From Paenibacillus hexagrammi (GTDB lineage Bacteria; Bacillota; Bacilli; Paenibacillales; NBRC-103111), in assembly GCF_021513275.1 (NCBI RefSeq), contig NZ_CP090978.1, positions 4,912,501-4,976,500 of the forward strand: 64,000 bases of DNA, given 5' to 3'. Under the pieces are notes generated by a model that was not told where the DNA came from, did not search any database, and worked only from the letters and a program-made list of their open reading frames with translations. Below are positions 18,269 through 26,880 of this stretch, one piece after another (position 1 is the first letter of the stretch; every line of letters begins with the position of its first letter). The translations under genes were made by a program, and so were the position numbers.

Positions 18269-18898
18269 CTATCTTGCGGCCCAGAGCATGCCCCTGCGCA
18301 TCATTTCTAAGGTTTGCGGCATACGGACAATGTCCGCCTGATGCCCCAGTGAGTTGTAGTACACCTTACCTTCGCCGTACTTCTTGGTCCAGGCCACCGG
18401 CATTTCCACATGATCGAAATCTGTGACGGCAAGAACCTCAATCACAGGATCAATATGCATGTAGTATTTTTCAGAAACTACGACGAAATCCTCGATTCCC
18501 TTGGTCAGCGGATGTTCGCTATCCTTGATTCGGACTGTGTAGGTAACACCGTCATTCCCTGGATGCGCAACCCACTGCCCGCCTACCATGTACTGATACT
18601 CCACTTCGTTCCGGAAAGAATCACCCATGCCGCCGTGACAGCCTGCAATGCCCGAGCCGCCTTCTTTGACCGCTGCCAGCAGCGGCGATAATTGTTCCTT
18701 CGTGATGGTGCCCATGGTCCACACAGGAACAAGGAGATCCATGCTTTTTAACTTCTCCGCATCCTTGAAGCTGTCGAGCGTATCCGATATCTCAACCTGG
18801 AAGCCTTCCTCACGAAGAACACCACCAAGAATACCTGCTACTTCCTCCGGCTGATGACCGTCCCATCCGCCCCATACGATTAATGCCTGTTTACTCAT
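18269..18898 (-). CDS. ThuA-like domain protein
   Basis: A 209-residue protein of the ThuA (glutamine-amidotransferase-like) fold. ALIVWGGWDGHQPEEVA at the N-terminus and GIAGCHGGMGDSF near residue 85 are the family's signature segments, and YYNSLGHQ near 185 is the conserved end. ThuA was named from trehalose utilisation in rhizobia, and members often neighbour Gfo/Idh/MocA dehydrogenases, as here on both sides. GAGGAG lies before the ATG. Its chemistry is not established; together with the flanking genes it probably helps oxidise a sugar. Confidence 0.87.
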   Translation of the reverse strand: MSKQALIVWGGWDGHQPEEVAGILGGVLREEGFQVEISDTLDSFKDAEKLKSMDLLVPVWTMGTITKEQLSPLLAAVKEGGSGIAGCHGGMGDSFRNEVEYQYMVGGQWVAHPGNDGVTYTVRIKDSEHPLTKGIEDFVVVSEKYYMHIDPVIEVLAVTDFDHVEMPVAWTKKYGEGKVYYNSLGHQADIVRMPQTLEMMRRGMLWAAR

Positions 18899-19030
18899 AG
18901 GTAAGTCATGCTCCTCTCTACTTGGGCGACCTCGTCACCTTATTCGATACTTTCACTCCAACGTATATCATGCTCCATAAGCCCGTTCCTGAAGGTAGAC
19001 GTCACCTTGTTTAGACACGCCTACGCTAAG

Positions 19031-20191
19031 CTACATTTCACTAATTTGGACCCAACGGCGTTCTTCAATAGAACGGTCAACCGCTTCTAGCACTTCCTGG
19101 CATTTGACGCCGTCCACAAAATTCGGAACAGGCTGTCTGTCTTCTTCCATCGCCTTCATCAGCTCCACAACCTCATGGACAAAAGTATGCTCATACCCAA
19201 TCGTATGACCGGCAGGCCACCATGCATCCATGTAAGCATGAGCAGCATCTGTCGCAAGCACACGGCGGAAGCCCTGCACGTCTTCGGCATCGTCGGTGAA
19301 ATACACTTGAAGCTCATTCATCCGTTCAAAATCAAACTTCACGCTGCCCTTGCTGCCGTTAATCTCAAAAGAATTCGTACAGCGGTGGCCCGGCGCAAAG
19401 CGGGTTGCCTCAAAGCTGCCAAGGGCTCCGTTTGCAAAACGAGCCATGAACAGCGTCGCGTCATCGACGGTTACAGGTCCAAGCGGCGCGTCTTTGCTGC
19501 CCTTGGCGCTCAGTCCGGTCATCGCCGAAGGCATTGGACGTTCCTTGACGAACGTCTCGCTCATGCCGATGACCTCCGTCATGTCGCCGATCAGGAAGTG
19601 CGCCAGATCGATTAGATGCGCGCCCAGATCGCCGTGCGAGCCGGAGCCGGCAATTTCCTTCTGCAGGCGCCATACCAGCGGGAACTCTGGATCTACGATC
19701 CAATCCTGCAGGAACCAGGCGCGGAAGTGATGAATGCGGCCGAGACGACCCTCGGCCACCAGCTTCTTCGCCAGCTGCACCGCTGGAGCAAACCGGTAGT
19801 TGAAGCCGACCATGTGCTTCACCCCGGCTTCCTCAGCCGCCTGCAGCATTTCCCTTGCATCCGCAAGGGTCAGCGCCAGCGGCTTCTCGCAGAACAGATG
19901 CTTGCCGGCCTTGGCCGCTGCAAGCGCAATTTCCTTGTGCGCGTCGCTGGGTGCATTGATATCGACGATGTCGATATCCGGATGCGTGACCAGCTCGCGC
20001 CAGTCCGTGACATAGCCGTCCCAGCCGAACTGGTCGGCCGCTGCGCTGACACCGCTTTCATCGCGTCCGCAAATGAGCTTCATCTGGGGAACCGCTACCT
20101 GAGGAAAGAACATATGCAGGTCACGGTACGCGTGACTGTGCGCTTTTCCCATAAACTTATAACCAACCATCCCGATATTGAATGATTTCAT
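19031..20191 (-). CDS. Gfo/Idh/MocA-family oxidoreductase
   Basis: A 386-residue dehydrogenase. The glycine motif reads GMVGYKFMGKAHSHAY, the form found in sugar-dehydrogenase members of this family, followed by FCEKPLALTLADAREML near residue 95 with the active-site Lys. The C-terminal domain has GDLGAHLIDLAHFLIGDM near 185. I place the start at the ATG at 20191, with GGAGGAG 8 bases upstream; the TTG three bases earlier is less likely. It is the first structural gene after the LacI regulator, 62 bases away, and is rich in GC. It probably acts with the second dehydrogenase and the ThuA-like protein on one sugar. Confidence 0.9.
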   Translation of the reverse strand: MKSFNIGMVGYKFMGKAHSHAYRDLHMFFPQVAVPQMKLICGRDESGVSAAADQFGWDGYVTDWRELVTHPDIDIVDINAPSDAHKEIALAAAKAGKHLFCEKPLALTLADAREMLQAAEEAGVKHMVGFNYRFAPAVQLAKKLVAEGRLGRIHHFRAWFLQDWIVDPEFPLVWRLQKEIAGSGSHGDLGAHLIDLAHFLIGDMTEVIGMSETFVKERPMPSAMTGLSAKGSKDAPLGPVTVDDATLFMARFANGALGSFEATRFAPGHRCTNSFEINGSKGSVKFDFERMNELQVYFTDDAEDVQGFRRVLATDAAHAYMDAWWPAGHTIGYEHTFVHEVVELMKAMEEDRQPVPNFVDGVKCQEVLEAVDRSIEERRWVQISEM

Positions 20192-20253
20192 CAATACTGC
20201 TCCTCCTTTGGATTTAGCGGATATCGAATTCGAATCTATACCATGCTTTAAGC

Positions 20254-21282
20254 TTAGCTGTTTCTTCTGGATGATTGGCGTACCATGAGCCCTGTGGGCA
20301 GCTTCAGCTGCACAAGCCCATCTTCTTGCTCGCTGCCGGTTACTCTGGCAAGAACACTTCGCGCCGCAGCCCGGCCCATCTCGTAGAACGGCACACTGAT
20401 GCTCGTCAGCGGAGGGTCACTTAGCTTGGCCGCATCGGAATCGTCACAGCCAACTACAGCAAAATCCCGGCCGGCGATCCATCCCCGCTCGCGCAAGCCC
20501 TGTATCAACCCTATCGCCATGCGGTCATTCGCGGCAAAGACAGCATCCACCTCGTGTCTAAGCTCCCAGAGCTTATCTGCGGCCTCATATCCGCTCTTCC
20601 TGCTGTAGTTGCCCTCCAGCAGCCAGGAAGGAGATATCTCAAGACCTGCTTCTTGCATAGCCTTCCGGTATCCCTCATGCCGATCCTTGCTGTTGGAATA
20701 CAGTGGGGACCCATTGAGGAAAGCGACATGCCGGCAACCTTCCTCCAACAAATGGCGCACGGCCAGCAAGCTTCCATGCACATGGTCGGCATCCACCTCG
20801 TGGAGCGCCATCCCTTCGAAGTGCTGATTGACTAGACAAAACGGAAAGCCCTGCTCATGAAGCTGCAGAAGCGACTCCCTCTGCTCCGGCGTATCCTGCG
20901 AGCCAAGAATGACACATGCATCTACCTTCTGCGATCTGTGCATGTGTGTATAGTCGATGTGCTCATCCGGCGACAACAGGGTTAGCAGCATATCATAGCC
21001 ATGTTCCTTCACTTCCTCGCCGATTCCGCTTAGAATCTCTGAGAAGTAGTAAGCAGAGAATAAATGGACCTTAGGCATGTACGGAAGAACAACACCTAAA
21101 TTCCCGCTCCTTCTGCGGGCAAAGCTTTGGGCGATGGCGTTCGGATGATAATCCAGTTCCTTAGCCGCCTGCAATACGCGATCTCTCGTTTCGGGCTTCA
21201 TGGGGCCCAAGCCGTTAAATACCCGGGACACCGTCGCTTCTGAAACTCCCGCTAATACAGCGACTTCTCGTCTAGTTACCAT
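20254..21282 (-). CDS. LacI-family transcriptional regulator
   Basis: A 342-residue repressor. The HTH and hinge are at residues 1-60 (REVAVLAGVSEATVSRVFNG, then ATRRRSG-like hinge residues), followed by the sugar-sensing domain ending in FYEMGRAAARSVLARVTGS. GGAGGG lies 5 bases before the ATG. It heads the unit with the two Gfo/Idh/MocA genes and the ThuA-like gene, which it probably controls. A palindrome with a central CG about 100 bases upstream is its likely operator. The effector is unknown. Confidence 0.9.
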   Translation of the reverse strand: MVTRREVAVLAGVSEATVSRVFNGLGPMKPETRDRVLQAAKELDYHPNAIAQSFARRRSGNLGVVLPYMPKVHLFSAYYFSEILSGIGEEVKEHGYDMLLTLLSPDEHIDYTHMHRSQKVDACVILGSQDTPEQRESLLQLHEQGFPFCLVNQHFEGMALHEVDADHVHGSLLAVRHLLEEGCRHVAFLNGSPLYSNSKDRHEGYRKAMQEAGLEISPSWLLEGNYSRKSGYEAADKLWELRHEVDAVFAANDRMAIGLIQGLRERGWIAGRDFAVVGCDDSDAAKLSDPPLTSISVPFYEMGRAAARSVLARVTGSEQEDGLVQLKLPTGLMVRQSSRRNS

Positions 21283-21639
21283 AATGTCCCTCCTGCAAAA
21301 AACTCAAACAATCCATTCCCACAACATTTCCATGACTTTCAACAGTCACTACGGTATGTATGAAGTTATGTAAAACCAAAATGTACACGCGTACATTTTC
21401 TCATTTGGTCATCTGTGTGTCAATAGTTCTCTTTACATTGATCGTTTTGCGACAAACATGTACCATTAGTTCTCCTTGCACCCTCCCCCTTCGCGACAAA
21501 ATTTTCTTTTTTTTCGTCAAAGTTTGCGGTTACCTTACATTTTATCCCTTTTCGACCTAATTGTGATGTTGTCTATAAACTGAATTTCGTTTTATGATAG
21601 AAAAGAGCGTACACTATGATGTAGGGATGAGGGATCACA
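21283..21639. other. Divergent intergenic region
   Basis: A 357-base AT-rich gap between the LacI gene and the GGDEF-EAL gene. It holds the palindrome at 21378-21399 and a possible sigma-A promoter facing right: TTGTCT (21569-21574), 18 bases, TATGAT (21593-21598). No gene seen. Confidence 0.5.
21378..21399. promoter_or_regulatory. Candidate LacI operator upstream of the ThuA/dehydrogenase unit
   Basis: AAAATGTAC-ACGC-GTACATTTT is an inverted repeat with 9-base arms and a central CG, as in LacI-family operators. It lies about 96 bases before the LacI start. It differs from the fructan operator, as expected for a different repressor. Confidence 0.6.
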
Positions 21640-23067
21640 TTGAAATTCATCAGAAAGTTGTTTCGTTCCTTTTCATCAATGGCAGACGAGACCACATTCG
21701 TGACGAAAGAAGCCAAAGAAGCTCACTACAGCGGTTCACCCCCCGACTATGCACACCTGAGAATACATGACCGCAATGTCCTTCGCAACCTTCTCGTCTC
21801 TTCGCTTCAATTGCTATATCGAGAGAATTACACCCCTATATGCAGCCTTCTCTTACTCGACATTGATCGATTTCGCCATATTAACCTCTCGCTCGGATAT
21901 GCATCCGGAGACCAATTGCTTAAAGAAATTGCTGATCGTCTGCTTGTTGCCAATGATAGAAGACTTGTCATTCAAACCGGTGACGATGAATTCGTACTTC
22001 TGCTTCACGCAGATAACCAACAGGAATTGACCGCAAACATCGATCGAATTCAACAAGTTTTCCTGGAACCGTTCTGCATGGACTCCCAGTCCTGCTATGT
22101 AAACGCCAGTGTCGGCATTAGCCAAGTCGATTTGGAGGAACACTCTGTAGACCTGGCGCTTAAGCAAGCAGATCTCGCACTGCGCGCCGCCAAGAACACC
22201 GGCAAAAATAAAAGCCTTCACTATGAACCAGAGCACGAGAAAGCGAATGCTGCCGCATATATTCAGCTTGAAACCGAACTGCGCAAGGCGATCCAGGAGG
22301 ATCAGCTTACGCTCTATTATCAACCGCGACTAGAACTGTCCACTGGCCAAATTATTTGTTTGGAAGCACTGGTCAGATGGAATCATCCCGTGCATGGTAT
22401 TATTCCTCCGGGAGAGTTCATTCCGCTTGCTGAGGAGAGCGGCTTGATTTTGCCGCTTGGAGAATGGGTACTCAGACACGCCTGCATGCAGAAGAAAAAA
22501 TGGCTGGAAGCCGGTATCATTAACTACCAGCTAGCTGTCAATATTTCCCCCTGCCAGTTCCAGGAGCACGACTTTGCCGATAAGGTCATCCGCGTCATCG
22601 ATCAAATGCACATTGATCCCAGCTTTCTCGAATTCGAAATTACGGAAAGCACCATCATGCACAACATGGATAAAACGGTTTCCATCCTGGAGAGGCTCTG
22701 TGATTATGGAATCTCCATCTCCATCGATGACTTCGGAATCGGCTACTCTTCGCTCAGCTACTTAAAGCATTTTCCGATCAATTGTTTGAAAATAGACAGG
22801 TCCTTTGTCAAAAACATTCATAATAACCATAGTGATTTGGCCATTACACATGCCATCATTCATCTCGGTCACACCCTCAATCTCCAGGTCGTCGCTGAAG
22901 GAGTTGAAGAACTCAGCCAGCTGGAAATCCTGCGCGAAACCAAATGCAACACGATTCAAGGCTACCTGCTTAGCCCGCCGATCTCGGCACAAGAGCTAGA
23001 GCTGCTCATTGCTTGCAAAGCCTTGTCGCTGCGACAGGATGATGAACCCCGCGAAGAATGCAGCTGA
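21640..23067 (+). CDS. GGDEF-EAL domain protein, probable c-di-GMP phosphodiesterase
   Basis: A 475-residue protein. A GGDEF domain spans about residues 45-200 and an EAL domain about 215-460, with a short N-terminus and no membrane span or sensor domain. The cyclase motif reads GDDEF (114-118) in place of GGDEF, so cyclase activity is doubtful. The EAL half keeps its key parts: EALVRW near 242, NISPCQF, EITESTIM, DDFGIGYSSLSYL and KIDRSFV, so it should hydrolyse c-di-GMP. The start is a TTG with GAGG 7 bases before it. Its stop codon directly abuts the stop of the convergent YheC/YheD-like gene. Confidence 0.93.
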   Translation: MKFIRKLFRSFSSMADETTFVTKEAKEAHYSGSPPDYAHLRIHDRNVLRNLLVSSLQLLYRENYTPICSLLLLDIDRFRHINLSLGYASGDQLLKEIADRLLVANDRRLVIQTGDDEFVLLLHADNQQELTANIDRIQQVFLEPFCMDSQSCYVNASVGISQVDLEEHSVDLALKQADLALRAAKNTGKNKSLHYEPEHEKANAAAYIQLETELRKAIQEDQLTLYYQPRLELSTGQIICLEALVRWNHPVHGIIPPGEFIPLAEESGLILPLGEWVLRHACMQKKKWLEAGIINYQLAVNISPCQFQEHDFADKVIRVIDQMHIDPSFLEFEITESTIMHNMDKTVSILERLCDYGISISIDDFGIGYSSLSYLKHFPINCLKIDRSFVKNIHNNHSDLAITHAIIHLGHTLNLQVVAEGVEELSQLEILRETKCNTIQGYLLSPPISAQELELLIACKALSLRQDDEPREECS

Positions 23068-23847
23068 TCACCGGTTTTTAGGCTTTACTCTTCCGTTCGA
23101 TTTGGCATACTGCATCACCTTGGCATAGACGCGCTTATCTCTCAGTCTCCGAAAGATATACGGGTCAGGTGACGTGTTCACCTCTAATATCCATGGATGA
23201 AGCTTATGATCAATCGCCACATCCACACCAATTTCATTCACTCCCTTAAATCGGGACTGCATGGCCTTTGCAGCGTGCAGTCCTATCAATTGGAGCCTAT
23301 GCATCAGCTTTTTACTCTCTCTATCCGCCATATATCCCTGCAGCAGCAGCCCCGGGTCCTTGAGAGCTCCTCCGTTATGAAAGTTCGTTACAATCTTGCG
23401 AGGGTGCGCTACCCGACCAATAATTCCCGTAGTTTCCCACTCCTGTACAGGACTCTGTTGAACCATCACCCGGATATCAAAGCGATTTCCCTTGTAGGTC
23501 AGCAGCTCGATCCCTCTTTGAACCAAATAACGGCGCTTACCGATCAATTTACGAATAGATCTATACATATCGACAAAACGCCCAAAGCTTCTTGGCGTCT
23601 CGCCTTCCTGATAGAAGTAAGATTGGTCCTGCCGACCCTTATGCCATTCCACACGCATGACACCATTACCGAACATACCGCTGTCCGGCTTGATGTAAAC
23701 CATTCGATGCTTATGAAGCATCTGTTTGAGTGTCCGGTAGGTCATCCGCTTTGTGAGAGGGATATAGGTTTCCAACCTGCTTGCGGTTTGAATAGCCTTG
23801 GTTTTGGCCCATTTGCTGTTAATATGCCTGCGTAAAATCTTGCTCAT
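23068..23847 (-). CDS. YheC/YheD-like ATP-grasp protein, spore-coat associated
   Basis: About 259 residues. It resembles the YheC/YheD endospore coat-associated family: VYIKPDSGMFGNGVMRVEW near residue 55, FDIRVMVQQSP near 140, and the ATP-grasp ending INEIGVDVAID followed by PWILEVNTSPDP near 215-235. The ATG at 23847 has GGAGG 7 bases upstream and overlaps the stop of the glycosyltransferase by ATGA, so the two are translationally coupled. Substrate is unknown. Its partnership with a CotSA-like enzyme suggests a role in spore-coat build-up. Confidence 0.8.
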   Translation of the reverse strand: MSKILRRHINSKWAKTKAIQTASRLETYIPLTKRMTYRTLKQMLHKHRMVYIKPDSGMFGNGVMRVEWHKGRQDQSYFYQEGETPRSFGRFVDMYRSIRKLIGKRRYLVQRGIELLTYKGNRFDIRVMVQQSPVQEWETTGIIGRVAHPRKIVTNFHNGGALKDPGLLLQGYMADRESKKLMHRLQLIGLHAAKAMQSRFKGVNEIGVDVAIDHKLHPWILEVNTSPDPYIFRRLRDKRVYAKVMQYAKSNGRVKPKNR

Positions 23848-24974
23848 GAAGAACCCTCCCGCTTCTTCCTGTAACATGCAGCGAGCGTGCGTGCTGTCGC
23901 TTGCCAGCTGAACCGCTTAACCGCATCGATCCGAGCCTGCCTGGCTAGTTTCCCGGCCCATGCCCGGTTATGTGCAACAGCTACAATACTTTTGGCAAAA
24001 GCTTGCGGCCTCCGATAAGCTTTTACAGCGATTCCGCTGCGCCCATGCTTGATAATTTCCTTGATGCCTCCATTAGCCGAAGCGATGACAGGCAGGCCGG
24101 ATGCCATAGCTTCCACATTGACAAGCCCGAACGCTTCATGCTTCTGGGATGGACATACGAAGCAATCCGCCAGCCAATAGATGTGGTGCACCTTACCGTG
24201 GGGCACATTCCCTAAGAATCGAAGCGGCACAGAAAGCCTCTTGGCCTCTCTTCTCAATTGAGCCTTATAGCCCTTCCTATGCTCTGACCCGGCAATCAGG
24301 AGCTTCGCTCCGGGAACCTGCTTTCTTGCCATATGCATGGCTTTAATTAATACCGGAATTCCTTTTCTTCGAATAATCCGCCCTGCAAAGAGTACCTGAA
24401 ATCCTCCGTTTACGTCCATTTCCCGGCGAATTTTGGCTTTCTCAGCAGCACTAGCCGGCCTGAATCTGGATACATCCGTACCAAGATATACTCGCTTTAT
24501 TTTGTGACGCGAAGTCGGAAACATCGCGCTCAGCCTCTTTTTCAAAGAAGCGCTGTTTGCGATGATCCTGTCTACCTCAGCCAGCCATTCGGCGGCATTG
24601 CTTCGAGATGCGTGAGGTTGCTGGACGAACGTTAATGAATGAAGAAACAGGGAGACCGGTGTTTTTCCGGCTTTTCGTTTAATCAGAGCAGCGTATCGGG
24701 GACGATTATCGACTTGAATCCAGTCGTAGGATGTCCCCTTTATCGCCCGAAGAACGGACTTTAGGTAGATATCGGATGAGCCGCTTGCCACCCGCTTGAT
24801 GGTCAAAGCCCCCCGTTTTGTCACCTGTGAGTATCGGGGATGAGTCCTGCTGATGACCGTCACCTGATGGTGCTTCGCCAACTCGCGGGCGATAGCGTAG
24901 ATGCATATCTCCACCGAGCCTCCCTTGAGGGGCGGCACCGGAATTTGTTCAGGAGCTACAATAAGAATCTTCAC
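23844..24974 (-). CDS. GT4 glycosyltransferase, CotSA-like
   Basis: A 376-residue GT-B glycosyltransferase. The N-terminal donor/acceptor half begins ILIVAPEQIPVPPLKGGSVE, a form I recall from the spore-coat protein CotSA. The C-terminal half has FAGRIIRRKGIPVLIKAM near residue 195, FVCPSQKHEAFGLVNVEAMASGLPV near 275 with the E-x7-E motif that binds the nucleotide sugar, and ends in a basic tail. The start is a GTG; the ribosome site is weak and distant (AAAGGA). It is coupled by ATGA to the YheC/YheD-like gene. Confidence 0.85.
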   Translation of the reverse strand: MKILIVAPEQIPVPPLKGGSVEICIYAIARELAKHHQVTVISRTHPRYSQVTKRGALTIKRVASGSSDIYLKSVLRAIKGTSYDWIQVDNRPRYAALIKRKAGKTPVSLFLHSLTFVQQPHASRSNAAEWLAEVDRIIANSASLKKRLSAMFPTSRHKIKRVYLGTDVSRFRPASAAEKAKIRREMDVNGGFQVLFAGRIIRRKGIPVLIKAMHMARKQVPGAKLLIAGSEHRKGYKAQLRREAKRLSVPLRFLGNVPHGKVHHIYWLADCFVCPSQKHEAFGLVNVEAMASGLPVIASANGGIKEIIKHGRSGIAVKAYRRPQAFAKSIVAVAHNRAWAGKLARQARIDAVKRFSWQATARTLAACYRKKREGSS

Positions 24975-25080
24975 GTGAGTAAGTCACATCCTTTAAGGAT
25001 TTAGACTGAATCCGTACCTATAGTATGAGTGCTCATCAAGATTTGCGACAAGAATGGCAGTTTGACCTGTAGCTGCAAAA

Positions 25081-25129
25081 AAAAGAGACCGCAAACCAAG
25101 CTCACTAGCTTGGTGCGGTCTCTTTTTTT
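25081..25129. terminator. Bidirectional terminator after prfC
   Basis: AGAGACCGCA pairs with TGCGGTCTCT, with an inner CCAAGCT/AGCTTGG stem. T-runs lie on both sides, so it can stop transcripts from either strand. It separates prfC from the glycosyltransferase unit. Confidence 0.9.
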
Positions 25130-25209
25130 GGCTGATATTGTTAATTAGCTACTAGTGCGTAATCAGCTGACTACCCTCTGATTTGGCTGTCGTTGGCTGG
25201 TATCAACTG

Positions 25210-26793
25210 TTAAGGCGCATTGGTTAAAAACTGGGCGTTCGGATTTTTCTCCATGGAGGATCGTAACGCATATTCGCTTTCAAACAGCGCAACGTAGTTG
25301 CCTTTTTTATCCTTCACGAGCTGGGAATTGATCCGGAACTTACCGGGATCGATCTTCTCGTCGATAATCCATCTGGCGAATTGATAGTTCTGTCTTTGCA
25401 GCAGGATATCCACGCCGTATTCGTTCTTCATCCGATGCTCCAACACCTCGAACTGCAGCTGGCCTACGACGCCAAGAATCATATCTTCGAAGCCGATCGT
25501 CGTAAAGACCTGAATCATCCCTTCCTCCGTCAGCTGGTCGATGCCTTTCAGGAACTGCTTTTGCTTGAGCGCGTTCTTGATCGAGACCTTGCTGAAAAGC
25601 TCCGGCGAGAACGTCGGCAGCTCGTCAAACACGATTTCCTCACCTTGGCTCAGCGAATCGCCGATGCGGAAGATCCCCGGGTCGAAGAGCCCGATGATAT
25701 CTCCTGCGAAAGCCTCTTCCACGATATCTCGGTCCTGTGCAAGGAACTGCTGCGGCTGCGAAAGCTTGATATCTTTGCCTGCGCGCACGTGCTTGACCGT
25801 CATGCCACGCTCGAATTTGCCCGATACGATCCGCAGAAACGCGATACGGTCTCTGTGGGCCGGATTCATGTTGGCTTGAATTTTAAACACATAGCCGGAG
25901 AACTTTTCCTTCGTCGGCTCGATCACACCTGCCGTACTGTTGCGCGGCTCCGGTTTCGGTGCCAGCTGCAGGAAGTTCTCAAGGAATGTCTGCACACCGA
26001 AGTTGTTAACCGCACTTCCGAAGAATACAGGCGTCAGTTCGCCCTGCAGCACCTTCTCCATGTCAAATGGATCGCCCGCCACATCGAGGAGCTCAATATC
26101 CTGGCTCAACTGCTGATGAAGGAATTCACCGGCGATTTCACGAACGAGAGGATCGTCAACTCCGCTGACTTTACGAACCTCGATCTCTTTATGATCGTCG
26201 CCTTGGAACAACTCCAGCTGCGTCTTCCCACGGTCATAGACACCGCAGAACTGCTTGCCCGAGCCGATCGGCCAGTTCATCGGATAAGAACGAATGCCAA
26301 GCACTTCTTCCAGCTCCTCCAGCAGTTCAAACGGATCGCGGCCCTCACGGTCCAGCTTGTTGATGAACGTAAAGATCGGAATGCCACGCATCCGGCAAAC
26401 TTGGAATAGCTTCTTCGTCTGCGTCTCGACCCCTTTGGCTACATCGATCAGCATCACGGCGCTGTCCGCCGCGGTTAATGTCCGATACGTATCTTCACTA
26501 AAATCCTGGTGACCCGGGGTATCCAGAATGTTGACGCGATGGCCTTCATAATCAAACTGCATCACGCTTGATGTAACCGAAATTCCCCGCTGCTTCTCAA
26601 TCTCCATCCAGTCGGAGGTTGCATGCTTGCTTGCTTTACGCCCTTTGACCGTACCGGCCAGACGAATCGCGCCTCCGAACAGAAGCAGCTTTTCTGTTAG
26701 CGTTGTTTTCCCCGCATCCGGGTGAGAAATAATCGCGAAGGTGCGGCGTTTGGCAACCTCGGTTTCGAGCACTTTATTCACTTGCGTTGTCAT
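25210..26793 (-). CDS. prfC: Peptide chain release factor 3
   Basis: A 527-residue translational GTPase that recycles RF1/RF2 after peptide release. G motifs: HPDAGKT (residues 24-30), the switch-I segment with RGISVTSS, DTPGHQDF near 91 and NKLD near 145. The middle beta-barrel and the C-terminal RF3 domain with MEKNPNAQFL are complete, and length is normal for RF3 (about 525-530). GGAAGGG precedes the ATG. It forms a single-gene unit ended by the hairpin at 25081. Confidence 0.97.
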   Translation of the reverse strand: MTTQVNKVLETEVAKRRTFAIISHPDAGKTTLTEKLLLFGGAIRLAGTVKGRKASKHATSDWMEIEKQRGISVTSSVMQFDYEGHRVNILDTPGHQDFSEDTYRTLTAADSAVMLIDVAKGVETQTKKLFQVCRMRGIPIFTFINKLDREGRDPFELLEELEEVLGIRSYPMNWPIGSGKQFCGVYDRGKTQLELFQGDDHKEIEVRKVSGVDDPLVREIAGEFLHQQLSQDIELLDVAGDPFDMEKVLQGELTPVFFGSAVNNFGVQTFLENFLQLAPKPEPRNSTAGVIEPTKEKFSGYVFKIQANMNPAHRDRIAFLRIVSGKFERGMTVKHVRAGKDIKLSQPQQFLAQDRDIVEEAFAGDIIGLFDPGIFRIGDSLSQGEEIVFDELPTFSPELFSKVSIKNALKQKQFLKGIDQLTEEGMIQVFTTIGFEDMILGVVGQLQFEVLEHRMKNEYGVDILLQRQNYQFARWIIDEKIDPGKFRINSQLVKDKKGNYVALFESEYALRSSMEKNPNAQFLTNAP

Positions 26794-26880
26794 CAGGTTA
26801 GTCCCTTCCTTATTATCTTTCTTTCTGGTTAGTTAGATGGCTTGATCATCATGTATGCAAGAATATCTTCGTTCTAGCGC

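Noticed and set aside
25381..26409. 342-codon plus-strand frame inside prfC
   Set aside because: It is antisense to conserved RF3 motifs and has no recognisable protein.
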